Shown here piece after piece: positions 1 through 9,064 of a DNA stretch of 64,000 nucleotides. This DNA is from Faecalibacterium sp. I3-3-33 (GTDB lineage: Bacteria > Bacillota > Clostridia > Oscillospirales > Ruminococcaceae): contig NZ_CP094469.1 of NCBI RefSeq assembly GCF_023347295.1, forward strand, positions 2,480,001 to 2,544,000. Direction: 5' to 3'. The position numbers and the translations under genes are program-made. Below the pieces are notes generated by a model. The model was not told the DNA's origin and ran no database searches. It saw only the letters and a list, made by a program, of their open reading frames with translations. The first letter of the stretch is position 1; every line of letters starts with the position of its first letter.

Positions 1-216
<216 letters not shown>

Positions 217-294
217 TTAACTGGTTGATTTATCTTCCGGTCTTGTATGCTCTGTTCTATCTTTCGCTCACCCTGAGCGGAAAAGCAATATGAT

Positions 295-858
295 TTATGC
301 CCGTCTTGCGCCCGGCGGGGGCAGCTGGACGGAGCGCACCTCCTGCGGCGGCTTCTGGATATGCTGGTGCATCCCGCCGCGCTCCAGTGCGGTAACGCCG
401 GTGCGGCACTGCTCAAGGATGTTGTAACCCTCGAACATTTTCAGGAAAGCGTCCAGCTTGTCCGGCCGACCGATGAGTTCAAACACCATGCTGTCCGGGG
501 AAAGATCAATGATCTTTGCCTTGTAGATGCAGGCGATCTCCCGCAGCTCGGTGCGGTTGTGCACGTCCGATTCCACCTTGAGCAGCAGCAGCTCCCGCTC
601 CAGCGATTTTTCGCTGTCCAGCACGAACACCTGCCGGGTGACTTCCAGACGCTCGGTCTGCAATACCAGCTGCTGCAAAGCCTTTTCGTCGCTGGTAATG
701 GTCACTGTGATGCGGCTGACTGCCGGGTCGTTGGTGGCAGACACCGTAAGGCTGTCGATGTTGAAGCCGCGGCGGCAGAACAGGTTGGACACCCGGGCCA
801 GAACGCCGCTCTGGTTGTCCACCAGCAGGCTGATGACCCTGCGCTGATCAGATTCCAT
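295..858 (-). CDS. ilvN: Acetolactate synthase small (regulatory) subunit
   Basis: The protein has 187 residues. An N-terminal ACT domain (about residues 5-80, starting RRVISLLVDNQSGVLARV) is followed by the C-terminal domain of IlvN/IlvH. It binds IlvB and normally confers valine feedback inhibition. The start has a GGAGG site, and the gene begins 15 bp after the ilvB stop, so the two are probably made together. The tail of about 20 residues (PPQEVRSVQLPPPGARRA) is longer and more basic and proline-rich than in typical 160-175 residue subunits. Confidence 0.93.
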   Translation of the reverse strand: MESDQRRVISLLVDNQSGVLARVSNLFCRRGFNIDSLTVSATNDPAVSRITVTITSDEKALQQLVLQTERLEVTRQVFVLDSEKSLERELLLLKVESDVHNRTELREIACIYKAKIIDLSPDSMVFELIGRPDKLDAFLKMFEGYNILEQCRTGVTALERGGMHQHIQKPPQEVRSVQLPPPGARRA

Positions 859-873
859 GATGCTGTGTCCTCC

Positions 874-2538
874 TTATTCCATGATGATGTCGTTGATATC
901 GCCGCCGCCGGGGATCATGGGCAGCACCTTTTCGTCCTTGTCGATGATGCACTCGATCCAAGTGGGGCCCTTCTGCTGCAAGGCATCTGCAAAGGCTTCC
1001 TGAAACTCCGGCAGGTTGGTGCAGCGGTAGCCCTTCAGGCCAAAGCCGTCTGCCAGCTTGACAAAATCGGTCTTGCGGTGGGGGTCGGTCTGGCTGTAGC
1101 GCTTGCCGTAAAAACTGGTCTGCCACTGGCGCACCATGCCCAGCACCGAGTTATTGAAGATGACCGTGATGATGGGCAGCTCGTAGCTGACAGCGGTGCA
1201 GGCTTCGTTCAGGTTCATGTGGAAGGAACCGTCACCGGTAAACATCACCACACGCTGCTGGCGTCCCAGTGCCATCTGGGCACCAATGGCAGCACCGTAG
1301 CCAAAGCCCATGGTACCAAGGCCGCCGCTGGTGATAAAGCCACGGCTCTTGGTGTGGCGCAGGTACTGCGCCGCCCACATCTGGTGCTGACCCACGTCGG
1401 TAACATACACGGCGTCGGGGCCGCACTGGTTGCACACCTCGCCGATGACCTGATGGGGCATCAGCCGGGTAGGGTCGGACACGGGGTGGTAATCCTGTGC
1501 CTGCCAGCTCTGGATCATCTTCATCCATTCCGGGTGCTTGGCGGGCTTGATCTGGGGCAGCATGGCGTTCAGCACATAGGCTGCATCGCCCACGATGGAA
1601 AGATCCACATCCACGTTCTTGCCCAGCTCGCTGGCATCAATGTCGATCTGGATGATGGTGGCGTTTTTGGCAAAGGTCTTGGGGTTCAGCGCCACGCGGT
1701 CGGAAAAGCGGGTGCCCACCGCGATGAGCACGTCGCACTCTGCCACCGCCCGGTTGGAGGTGTAGCAGCCGTGCATACCCAGCATGCCCAGATTCATCGG
1801 GTCACCATAGGGCACAACGCCTGCGGCCATCAGGGTATAGGTGGCGGGGATCTCCGCCTTGTGCAGCAGATCCCGCAACGGCTGGCAGCTGGCTGCGCTG
1901 CGCACGCCGCCGCCAAAGTACACCAGCGGACGCTGTGCGGCGTTGATGAGGTCTGCCGCCCAGTGCACCTGCTCCTCATTATAGGTAGTCACGGTGCGGA
2001 TGGGCTCCGGCTGCTTGGGGGTGAACTCGCACACTGCTGCGGTCACGTCCTTGGGGATATCCACCAGCACCGGGCCCTTGCGGCCGCTCTGCGCAATGCG
2101 GAAAGCTGCCCGCATGGTGTCAGCCAAGTCCTCTACCCGGCGCACCGTGAAGTTATGCTTTGTGATGGGCACCGTGATGCCCTCAATGTACGCTTCCTGA
2201 AAGCCGTCCTTGCCAATGCTGCTGGTGGGCACGTTGCCGGTAAAGGCCACCATGGGCACCGAGTCCATATAGGCGGTGGCAATGCCGGTGACCAGATTGG
2301 TGGCACCCGGGCCGCTGGTTGCCAGCACCACGCCGGTGCGGCCAGTGGCGCGGGCGTAGCCGTCCGCTGCATGGGCCGCGCCCTGCTCGTGGGCGGTAAG
2401 CACATGGGTGATGCGGTCGGCATTCTTATACAGCTCGTCGTAAAGGTTCAGCACAGCGCCGCCGGGGTAGCCAAAAAGAGTGTCCACTCCCTGCTCACAC
2501 AGGACCTCTACAAAGATCTGAGAACCATTCAACTGCAT
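874..2538 (-). CDS. ilvB: Acetolactate synthase large (catalytic) subunit
   Basis: This thiamine-diphosphate enzyme condenses two pyruvates, or pyruvate and 2-oxobutyrate, as the committed step of branched-chain amino acid synthesis. It has 554 residues. The N-terminal PYR domain contains the catalytic glutamate in AHEQGAAHAADGYARATG, and the C-terminal PP domain has the GDGSFHMNLNE metal/ThDP motif. I chose the ATG at 2536-2538 because it follows GGAG at the right distance; an upstream in-frame start at 2574 has no such site. The T-box leader lies directly upstream, and the cytoplasmic product should pair with the downstream ilvN product. Confidence 0.96.
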   Translation of the reverse strand: MQLNGSQIFVEVLCEQGVDTLFGYPGGAVLNLYDELYKNADRITHVLTAHEQGAAHAADGYARATGRTGVVLATSGPGATNLVTGIATAYMDSVPMVAFTGNVPTSSIGKDGFQEAYIEGITVPITKHNFTVRRVEDLADTMRAAFRIAQSGRKGPVLVDIPKDVTAAVCEFTPKQPEPIRTVTTYNEEQVHWAADLINAAQRPLVYFGGGVRSAASCQPLRDLLHKAEIPATYTLMAAGVVPYGDPMNLGMLGMHGCYTSNRAVAECDVLIAVGTRFSDRVALNPKTFAKNATIIQIDIDASELGKNVDVDLSIVGDAAYVLNAMLPQIKPAKHPEWMKMIQSWQAQDYHPVSDPTRLMPHQVIGEVCNQCGPDAVYVTDVGQHQMWAAQYLRHTKSRGFITSGGLGTMGFGYGAAIGAQMALGRQQRVVMFTGDGSFHMNLNEACTAVSYELPIITVIFNNSVLGMVRQWQTSFYGKRYSQTDPHRKTDFVKLADGFGLKGYRCTNLPEFQEAFADALQQKGPTWIECIIDKDEKVLPMIPGGGDINDIIME

Positions 2539-2589
2539 GGTGTTTCTCCTATTCCTGTTCCACTTCTTATCCATTCCCTCAGGGAGAGC

Positions 2590-2885
2590 TTCCGAAAAAG
2601 AAAAAGCCCTTGTCCCCTGCTTCTTTCAAGAGACAAAGACCTTGTAACATCAAGCTCTCTGCGGTACCACTCTCGTTGGCGTGCTGTGCACACCCTCTCA
2701 CGGGCTTCCAACAAAGCCCTGCACGGTAACGGCTGCAACCGGCGCTGCTTACAGGGGTTTGCACCCGTTGGGCAGGCTGCTCCGGGATGATTTTCCGCAC
2801 GAAACGCTGACTGCCTTGCACCAGACGGCAGCTCTCTGAACAGTGGGGATCGTGTGGTACTTTTTCCCATCTGCGCATTTGTTGA
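2590..2885 (-). promoter_or_regulatory. T-box riboswitch leader of the ilv operon
   Basis: A T-box sequence AGAGTGGTACCGC (reverse of 2661-2673) lies in a roughly 300-nt leader upstream of ilvB. It is followed by a terminator hairpin at about 2604-2641 (TTGTCTC pairing with GGGGACAA) and a run of Ts. This is the layout of an uncharged-tRNA-sensing T-box: charged tRNA permits termination, and uncharged tRNA allows read-through into ilvBNC. The specifier codon could not be fixed by eye. Gene context suggests Ile, Val or Leu; an ATC triplet in the 5' part is a candidate. Confidence 0.92.
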
Positions 2886-2890
2886 TGTAA

Positions 2891-2918
2891 ATTATACTAT
2901 AAACCGGGCTTTTGTCAA
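2891..2918 (-). promoter_or_regulatory. Promoter of the T-box/ilv transcript
   Basis: Reading the minus strand, the -35 TTGACA (2913-2918) and -10 TATAAT (2891-2896) both match the sigma-A consensus, with a 16-bp spacer. The start point would fall near 2884, just upstream of the T-box leader. Confidence 0.8.
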
Positions 2919-2970
2919 TCGACAATTTGTAACCTGAATCAGCCCAAAGATGAAGCGTTTTTAACACCCC

Positions 2971-2999
2971 TTGCATCCCCGCCCGAACCGCTGTATACT
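2971..2999 (+). promoter_or_regulatory. Promoter of the DUF815 ATPase gene
   Basis: TTGCAT (2971-2976), a 17-bp spacer and TATACT (2994-2999) lie 65 bp before the chosen start codon. It is divergent from the ilv promoter. Confidence 0.6.
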
Positions 3000-3063
3000 T
3001 TTGATATCCGCGTACCTGCGTTTTGTAGGGTATGTGCTAATGGAGAGGAAAAGGGATCGACCT

Positions 3064-4281
3064 ATGAAATTAAGAGAATGGAATGCCCATCTGCATGGGC
3101 TTGTTGTGTTCCGCGCCCTGCTGAACGACCCTGTTGTGGCAAGGCTTTTAGACCTGACCGACCGCATGGAGGCCGGCAGTTCTTCCTACGGTCCGGTGTG
3201 CGATGCCGTAGCCGCCTTTGAGGCCGCTTTGTTCGAGTACACCACCAACTGGGGCAGCTACCTGAGCAATGCTGTGCTGGAGGCCGAGACCATCTGTGTG
3301 CGACAGGCCGCTGCCGGGCAGCTGGACGCGCTGCTGCAGAGCGCCTTGGACAGCGAGCTGCAATTTTTGCAGCAGCTGTGCGGGCTGACGCTGGACGAGC
3401 TGTTCCAGACCGCCTACTCGGAGCAGGCGCAGCGGCCGGAACTGGCGTTTCTGCCCCGGTGGCAGACCTGTGAGCTCGACCTTGCCGCCGCCTACGCCCA
3501 GCGCATGAGCGAGGTGGGCAAAAAGGGCTACGGTATGTTTGCCAAGCACCATGTATTCACGGTGGAGAACGGCCAGCTTGTGCCGGTAAAATACCCCGAC
3601 CCGCAGCGCCTTTCCGAACTGCCCGGCTACGAGAAGGAGCGGGAAAAGGTGATCGCCAACACAAAGGCGCTGCTGGCCGGGATGCCCGCCAACAATGTGC
3701 TGCTGTACGGCGATGCCGGTACCGGCAAATCCAGCGCGGTAAAGGCCATTGCCAACGAGTTTGCGCCCGAGGGACTGCGGCTGGTAGAGGTAAAAAAGAA
3801 CCAGCTGTACCAGATCCCCGACCTGATGGACAAGCTGGCGGCAAACCCGCTCAAGTTTATCCTGTTCATCGATGACCTGAGTTTTACCGCCAACGACGAC
3901 AACTTTGCCGCCCTGAAGGCCATTCTGGAAGGCAGCGTAGGCGGACGCGCCCAGAACATTGCGGTGTACGCCACCTCCAACCGCCGCCACCTCATCAAGG
4001 AGACCCTCTCGGACCGCACCGGCGATGACATCCATGAAGCCGACACCCGGCAGGAGCTGATGAGCCTTTCCGCCCGGTTCGGCCTGACGGTCACCTTCCA
4101 GCGGCCGGAAAAGGCCCGGTTCGAGACCATTCTGGAAGAACTGGCCAAGCAGCACAACATCCAGATGCCCACCGAGCAGCTACTGCTCAAGGCCGAGGCC
4201 TTCGCCCTGCGCGCCGGTGGCCGCAGCCCCCGGGTGGCCAAGCAATTCATCGAGCAATGCGAGGCCGGTGTGCAGAAGTAA
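3064..4281 (+). CDS. DUF815-family AAA+ ATPase
   Basis: The protein has 405 residues. After about 200 helical residues comes an AAA+ core with Walker A GDAGTGKSS at about residues 216-224, Walker B FILFIDDLSF and the sensor-like ATSNRRHLI. This order and the 'IDDLSF ... ATSNRRHL' signature fit the DUF815 (PF05673) family of predicted ATPases, whose substrate is unknown. The start at 3064 follows a purine-rich site, and an in-frame ATG at 2971 is within the promoter. The gene stands alone between the ilv promoter and a bidirectional terminator, so context gives no pathway. Confidence 0.85.
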   Translation: MKLREWNAHLHGLVVFRALLNDPVVARLLDLTDRMEAGSSSYGPVCDAVAAFEAALFEYTTNWGSYLSNAVLEAETICVRQAAAGQLDALLQSALDSELQFLQQLCGLTLDELFQTAYSEQAQRPELAFLPRWQTCELDLAAAYAQRMSEVGKKGYGMFAKHHVFTVENGQLVPVKYPDPQRLSELPGYEKEREKVIANTKALLAGMPANNVLLYGDAGTGKSSAVKAIANEFAPEGLRLVEVKKNQLYQIPDLMDKLAANPLKFILFIDDLSFTANDDNFAALKAILEGSVGGRAQNIAVYATSNRRHLIKETLSDRTGDDIHEADTRQELMSLSARFGLTVTFQRPEKARFETILEELAKQHNIQMPTEQLLLKAEAFALRAGGRSPRVAKQFIEQCEAGVQK

Positions 4282-4306
4282 CCGCACCAGTTTTAAACAT
4301 TATCAA

Positions 4307-4352
4307 AAAACGGGACACCGGAGCATCCGCAGATGCTCCGGTGTCCCGTTTT
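4307..4352. terminator. Bidirectional terminator, YGCR-loop palindrome
   Basis: A near-perfect 20-bp stem (AAACGGGACACCGGAGCATC and its complement) has a CGCA loop, with A and T runs on both sides. It lies between convergent genes and would stop both transcripts. The loop matches the palindromes at 12.4, 17.1, 22.2, 22.4 and 32.0 kb. Confidence 0.85.
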
Positions 4353-4368
4353 GCTTATCTTTTTTGGC

Positions 4369-4743
4369 TCAGTCCCGCACGGCGATGCACTCGATCTCCA
4401 GTTTTGCGCCCTTGGGGATGGCTGCCACCTGCACACAGCTGCGGGCGGGGAACGGCTCGGCAAAGGCCTTGGCGTACTCTGCGTTCACTGCGGCAAAATC
4501 GTTGATGTCGGCCAGAAAGATCACCGTCTTGACCACATTGTTCATGGAAAGCCCCGCCTCGGCCAGAATCGCCTTCAGGTTGGCAAGGCTCTGTGCGGCC
4601 TGCTGCTCCACGGTATCGGCCATGGTGCCGGTGGCGGGGTCTACCGGGATCTGCCCGGACACAAACACCATATTGCCCAGATCCAGTGCCTGACTGTAAG
4701 GGCCGATGGCGGCAGGTGCGTTGGTGGTAGAAATGACTTTCAT
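4369..4743 (-). CDS. ridA: RidA-family reactive intermediate deaminase
   Basis: This 124-residue protein has the usual length for YjgF/RidA trimers. It contains the family's SGQIPVDPATG and the C-terminal CVQVAAIPKGAKLEIECIA block with the preceding conserved Arg. RidA hydrolyses the 2-aminoacrylate and enamine/imine products released by PLP dehydratases. It sits just downstream of the threonine dehydratase gene ilvA, its classical source of damage, on the same strand with a gap of about 70 bp, so co-expression is likely. Confidence 0.93.
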   Translation of the reverse strand: MKVISTTNAPAAIGPYSQALDLGNMVFVSGQIPVDPATGTMADTVEQQAAQSLANLKAILAEAGLSMNNVVKTVIFLADINDFAAVNAEYAKAFAEPFPARSCVQVAAIPKGAKLEIECIAVRD

Positions 4744-4814
4744 AGTATATTTTCTCCTCTATATTACTTTAAGTTTAAGACAAGTTCTCTTTTCGCTCTG
4801 GCAAACGATAAAGT

Positions 4815-6020
4815 TTACACCCGCTCGCTGACCAGCTGGAAGCCGGCCTTGGTCAGCTCGGTGCGGATCTGCTCGATCTGGGCGGCATCACGGGTCTCCA
4901 GCGTCAGCTTGAGGAAGCAGCTGGAGATGGGCATATTGGGGTCGGAGCCGTCATGCTGCACCGACACCACATTGCTGCCACAGCGGGATACCACCTCGGC
5001 CACCTTTTTCAGCTGGCCGGGCTTGTCCTCCAGCGCGATGGTCAGGTTTGCCTTGCGGCCGCTCATGACAAGACCACGGGTGATGACGCGGTTCAGGATA
5101 TTCACATCAATGTTGCCGCCGGAGATGACGCAGGCCACCTTTTTGCCCTCCACCGGCAGCTTGTGGAACAGCACCGCCGCCACCGGCACAGCGCCTGCAC
5201 CCTCGGCCACCAGCTTCTGGTTCTCCATCAGGGAGAGGATGGCCGCCGCCGTCTCGTCCTCGGTCACGGTAACGATATCGTCCACATACTGCTCGCACAG
5301 CTGATAGGTCAACTCGCCCGGGGTCTTGACCTGAATGCCGTCCGCAAAGGTGGAGGCAGCTTTCAGGGTCTGATACTTGTGCTCGTGCAGGCTGCGGTAC
5401 ATACTGGGGGCACCCTCGGCCTGTACACCGTACACCTTGACCTCCGGCCGCAGGGTCTTGATGGCAAAGGCAATGCCGGAGATCAGTCCGCCGCCGCCCA
5501 CCGGCACCACCACAGCGTCCACATCCGGCAGCTGGTCAAGGATCTCCAGACCGATCGTGCCCTGCCCGGCGATGACCTGCTCGTCATCGTAGGGGTGGAT
5601 AAAGGTCATGTCATACTCCTTTTGCAGCTGCACGGCCTTATCGTGGGCTTCGTCGTAGGTGCCGGGCACAAGGCAGACCTCCGCGCCCAGATTTTTGGTG
5701 TTTTCCACCTTCATCAGGGGTGCGCCGTCCGGCATACAGACGATGCTGCGGATGCCGCGCCGGGTAGCTGCCAGCGCCACGCCCTGCGCATGGTTGCCTG
5801 CAGAGCAGGCAATGACGCCCTTGGCGCTCTCCTCCTCGGAAAGCTGGCTGATTTTATAGTAAGCGCCCCGCACCTTAAAGCTGCCGGTAGCCTGCAGGTT
5901 CTCGGTCTTGAGGTACAGCTGGCAGTCCTTGGACAGCTTGGGGGCTTCGATGAGGTCGGTCTTTCTCGCCACGTCCTTCAGCACAAAGGCGGCGTGGTAG
6001 ATCTTATCCAGAGTCAGCAT
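4815..6020 (-). CDS. ilvA: Threonine ammonia-lyase (threonine dehydratase)
   Basis: This PLP enzyme converts threonine to 2-oxobutyrate and ammonia, feeding isoleucine synthesis. It has 401 residues. The PLP lysine is K49 in ATGSFKVRGAYYK, the cofactor phosphate loop is PVGGGGLISG, and a C-terminal ACT-like domain begins near residue 325. The short form with one regulatory ACT domain is shared by biosynthetic and catabolic enzymes. The nearby ilv operon and ridA favour a biosynthetic role. Confidence 0.92.
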   Translation of the reverse strand: MLTLDKIYHAAFVLKDVARKTDLIEAPKLSKDCQLYLKTENLQATGSFKVRGAYYKISQLSEEESAKGVIACSAGNHAQGVALAATRRGIRSIVCMPDGAPLMKVENTKNLGAEVCLVPGTYDEAHDKAVQLQKEYDMTFIHPYDDEQVIAGQGTIGLEILDQLPDVDAVVVPVGGGGLISGIAFAIKTLRPEVKVYGVQAEGAPSMYRSLHEHKYQTLKAASTFADGIQVKTPGELTYQLCEQYVDDIVTVTEDETAAAILSLMENQKLVAEGAGAVPVAAVLFHKLPVEGKKVACVISGGNIDVNILNRVITRGLVMSGRKANLTIALEDKPGQLKKVAEVVSRCGSNVVSVQHDGSDPNMPISSCFLKLTLETRDAAQIEQIRTELTKAGFQLVSERV

Positions 6021-6056
6021 GACAGATACTTCCTTTATTTTTTCGTGATGTCATCC

Positions 6057-6085
6057 AGTATAAGTTACAAAAATTGTTTTGTCAA
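6057..6085 (-). promoter_or_regulatory. Promoter of ilvA
   Basis: On the minus strand, TTGACA (6080-6085), a 17-bp spacer and TATACT (6057-6062) lie 37 bp upstream of the ilvA start codon. Confidence 0.75.
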
Positions 6086-6112
6086 ATGAATTTCATTCAC
6101 GATAAACGGCAT

Positions 6113-6158
6113 AAAAAAGAGAAAGGCAGTGGTAAAGCGCCACCGCCTTTCTCTTTTT
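6113..6158. terminator. Terminator after the TPM-TelA operon
   Basis: AAAAAGAGAAAGGCAGTGG pairs with CCACCGCCTTTCTCTTTTT around a 7-nt loop. It ends the minus-strand operon starting at 9694. Confidence 0.8.
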
Positions 6159-6165
6159 ATTCTCA

Positions 6166-7113
6166 TTACCGCCCACGGCCACCGCCGCCGCCATGGAAGC
6201 TGCCACCGCCCATGCCACCGAAGCCGCCGCCAAAGCTGCCGCCGCCGAAACCGCCGCGTCCGGCACCGCCCCCGAAGGAGCCGCCGCCCATGCCGCCAAA
6301 GCCGCCACCGCGCGGAGGCCGGGGGCCACGGAAGTCGCCGTAGAAGCCGCCCGGTGGGGGCGGCGGCGGGCCGCGACGTCTGCGAGGAGGCCGCGGGCCG
6401 CCGAAGCACCACAGCCAGCCGCAGGGGCTGGCAAAAACATAGGCCACAGACCGGATGATGACGATAAGCAGCACAACGCTGACCACAAGGGTCAGGATGT
6501 CGGTCAGGGCGCTGCCGCCGCTGCTCTGGCTGCCCTGATGCCCGGGCTGCACGGTGCTGCCGTTGCCGGCGCTGCCGGAAAGGCTGACCCCGTAAATATC
6601 TGCGATGGTGTTTGCCACATTCCGGGCACAGGTGGTCACTGCGCCGTCATAATCCTTTGCGGCAAACTGATCTTCCATGGTCTGGGCAATGGCGCTGGCC
6701 TGCTTTTCCAAGGTAGTGTTGCGGAAGCCGTCACCTGTGGCAATATAGTAATCGCCGTCGGCGTACTGCTGGGTCTCCATTACCAACAGGATCAGCACAC
6801 CATTTTTGCCGGTAGAAGAACCAATGCCCCAGGCATTGGCCGCCTGCACAGCGTAATCCTCCGTGGAATCATTGCCGGTGTATTCTACTGTTAGTACACC
6901 GATCTGTGCGCCGCTGCAGCTGGATTCCAGCTGGGCGTTCAGTTCGGTGATGGTCTGCACAGTGCTGCTGCTCAGCACACCGGCATCGTCCACCACGCAC
7001 TGGTCTTTTGGCAGGCTGGGCAGCTGGGCGGCAAAGGCCGCCGGGCACAGCACTGCCGCGCTGACCACCACGGCCAGCACCAGTGCGCTGATGCGTTTTG
7101 CAAAGTTTTTCAT
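6166..7113 (-). CDS. TPM-domain membrane protein with glycine-rich tail
   Basis: The 315-residue protein has a signal peptide (about residues 1-28, ending AFAA), an extracytoplasmic TPM domain (about 38-165, with the VVDDAGVLS opening typical of the family), one membrane helix (about 208-230), then a basic Pro/Arg segment and a Gly/Phe-rich C-terminus. TPM proteins of this design are linked to membrane-protein repair or phosphatase-like activity, but the exact role is not known. Its ATG overlaps the stop of the preceding LemA-like gene (ATGA), so translation is coupled. Confidence 0.85.
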   Translation of the reverse strand: MKNFAKRISALVLAVVVSAAVLCPAAFAAQLPSLPKDQCVVDDAGVLSSSTVQTITELNAQLESSCSGAQIGVLTVEYTGNDSTEDYAVQAANAWGIGSSTGKNGVLILLVMETQQYADGDYYIATGDGFRNTTLEKQASAIAQTMEDQFAAKDYDGAVTTCARNVANTIADIYGVSLSGSAGNGSTVQPGHQGSQSSGGSALTDILTLVVSVVLLIVIIRSVAYVFASPCGWLWCFGGPRPPRRRRGPPPPPPGGFYGDFRGPRPPRGGGFGGMGGGSFGGGAGRGGFGGGSFGGGFGGMGGGSFHGGGGGRGR

Positions 7114-7868
7114 GCGAAGGGCTCAACCTCCTTCACGCCAGCAACTGCGCCCAGCACACTGGCCGGAAAGCCGCCGACATCCTTTTGATATTCATACACC
7201 GCCGTATTGTACTGCAAAGTGCCAATGATGGTGGCTGCGCTGTTGAACTGACCGTACTGCCCCTGCACCGCGCCCATCTTCATGGGGTCTGCGGCCTGCT
7301 CCTGCAATTTTGCATACAGCTGGTCGATGGCAGCGCCCAGCGCCTGGTCAGCCTGATACAGCGCGTGCATCGTGCTGCCCTGATAATAGGGCAGCGAGGT
7401 CAGCGACTGGCTTTTGCCGCCGTTCTGCACCGCCTGCAGACAAGCGGAGAAATCGTTCAGCGCCGTCTGCGCAGCCAGCACCTCGGCGTTGTCTGCGCCA
7501 AGGGTGTTGGAGGCGGTGGTCAGGATGTTTGCTGCCGTATTCTCCCGGGTGGTCAGCTCCTCGCTCAGGTTATAGCCGTTGTCGGCGGCGACCCCTGCGG
7601 TGAACCACTGGCGGGCGGTGTTGTACTTGCCGCGCAGCTTGGCGCTGCCAAAGCCGAAAAAGGCTGCCAGCATCACCACAACGCACAGCGCCAGCGCCGC
7701 TGCCCGGGTGGAAAGCGCTGCGGGCAGCTTTGCTTCCAGTGCGGCCAGCTTCTGCTGGCGGGGCGTCAGCCTTACGGCCTGCTCCGGCTTTGCTTTTTCG
7801 CGGTAGCTGCCCGCGTCAAAGCCGCCGGGCGCGGTTTGTTTGTTCTGAGAAAAATCAGCGTTTGCCAT
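7110..7868 (-). CDS. LemA-like membrane protein
   Basis: The 252-residue protein has a basic N-terminus, one membrane helix at about residues 55-77, then a long helical extracytoplasmic region. The C-terminal end (AVYEYQKDVGGFPASVLG...EVEPF) resembles the LemA 'YN.AV..YN..I..FP' signature, so this is a divergent LemA. It starts one base after the telA stop and overlaps the TPM gene, as part of a four-gene set. Function in the family is not settled. Confidence 0.7.
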   Translation of the reverse strand: MANADFSQNKQTAPGGFDAGSYREKAKPEQAVRLTPRQQKLAALEAKLPAALSTRAAALALCVVVMLAAFFGFGSAKLRGKYNTARQWFTAGVAADNGYNLSEELTTRENTAANILTTASNTLGADNAEVLAAQTALNDFSACLQAVQNGGKSQSLTSLPYYQGSTMHALYQADQALGAAIDQLYAKLQEQAADPMKMGAVQGQYGQFNSAATIIGTLQYNTAVYEYQKDVGGFPASVLGAVAGVKEVEPFA

Positions 7869-7869
7869 T

Positions 7870-9021
7870 TCAGCTCCGGATCTCCATCATTTTGGTTTTC
7901 AGTTCGTCCTCGATGCGGGTCAGTTCCTGTTCGGCGGCGGCACGCTTTGCGCGGCCCTCGCTCTGGATCTTGTTCAGCTCGTCCAGCGTCTCGATCAGGC
8001 TCTTGTTGGTCTGCTGCAGGGTCTCGATATCCACGATGCCGCGCTGGCTCTCCTTGGCGGTCTCGATGGTGCCCAGCTTCAGCGCCTCGGCGTTCTTCTT
8101 CAGCAGATCGTTGGTCATGTTGGTCACGGCACGCTCGGCCTGCATAGCCTGCTGGCTGTGTGCCAGACCCAGTGCCAGCACCATCTGGTTCTTCCACAGG
8201 GGGATGGTGTTCACGATGGTGGACTGGATCTTTTCCGCCATCATGGTGTTGTTGTTTTGCAGCAAACGGATCTGGGGGCCCATCTGCAGGCTGATGTTGC
8301 GGGTCAGTTCCAGATCGTACAGCTTTTTCTCAAAGCGCTCGCACTGGTCGGCAAGGTCACGGGCGGCCTGTGCATCCTCCGGCAGACCGGAGACCTTAGC
8401 CTTATCCATAGCCTGCTGCAATTCGTTGGCGCGTACATCGGCCAGCTTTTTCTTGCCTGCAAGGATATACATGCTCAGCTCCTTGAAGTAGGCCATGTTC
8501 AGCTCGTACATCTTGTCCAGCATGGCGATGTCTTTGAGCAGCTGCACCTGATGGGCTTCCAGCATGGACTGGATCTTTTCCACGTTGGTCTCGGTCTTGT
8601 CGTACTTGGTCTTGAGAGCATCCAGCTGGCTGGTCTTTTTCTTGAAGAAGCCCATGATGCCCTTCTGCTGTTCCTCGTTGGCGTCAAAGCTCTTCAGTTC
8701 GCCAATGAGGTCGGTGATCATATCGCCCACCTCGCCCAGATCCTTGGTGGACACCTTGGAGAGGGCAGCTTCGGAGAAATCGCCGATCTTCTTCTGGCAG
8801 GCAGAGCCATACTGCAGCACCTGCTGGCTGTTGGTGATGTCGATTTTCTGGGCAAACTGATCCACCATGGCCTGTTCCTCGGGGGTCAGGTTCACCTGTG
8901 CTTCCGGGGCGGGGGCAGCGGCGGGCTTTTCCTCCTGCGGCACAGCAGCGGGGGGGGGTCCAGCGTCAGGGTGGGCACTGCGGGGGGCATCCAGATCAAA
9001 GTTCAGGTTATTGTCAGCCAT
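7870..9021 (-). CDS. TelA-family (toxic anion resistance) protein
   Basis: This 383-residue, mostly helical protein begins with an acidic Pro/Ala-rich segment and then has the TelA (PF05816) helical body from about residue 50, with typical blocks such as ILAGKKKLADVRANELQ and PLWKNQMVLALGLAHSQQAM. TelA proteins are associated with tellurite, bacteriocin and envelope stress. The link with XpaC upstream is the usual xpaC-telA pair; the reaction, if any, is unknown. Confidence 0.9.
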   Translation of the reverse strand: MADNNLNFDLDAPRSAHPDAGPPPAAVPQEEKPAAAPAPEAQVNLTPEEQAMVDQFAQKIDITNSQQVLQYGSACQKKIGDFSEAALSKVSTKDLGEVGDMITDLIGELKSFDANEEQQKGIMGFFKKKTSQLDALKTKYDKTETNVEKIQSMLEAHQVQLLKDIAMLDKMYELNMAYFKELSMYILAGKKKLADVRANELQQAMDKAKVSGLPEDAQAARDLADQCERFEKKLYDLELTRNISLQMGPQIRLLQNNNTMMAEKIQSTIVNTIPLWKNQMVLALGLAHSQQAMQAERAVTNMTNDLLKKNAEALKLGTIETAKESQRGIVDIETLQQTNKSLIETLDELNKIQSEGRAKRAAAEQELTRIEDELKTKMMEIRS

Positions 9022-9064
9022 AAGTGATTCCTTCCTTTCAAAATCCCAAGGGGATATTCCAGTT

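Noticed and set aside
361..2790. Long plus-strand open frame opposite ilvB/ilvN
   Set aside because: It is the antisense of clear ilvN and ilvB reading frames plus the T-box; high GC opens such frames, and it has no ribosome site or family features.
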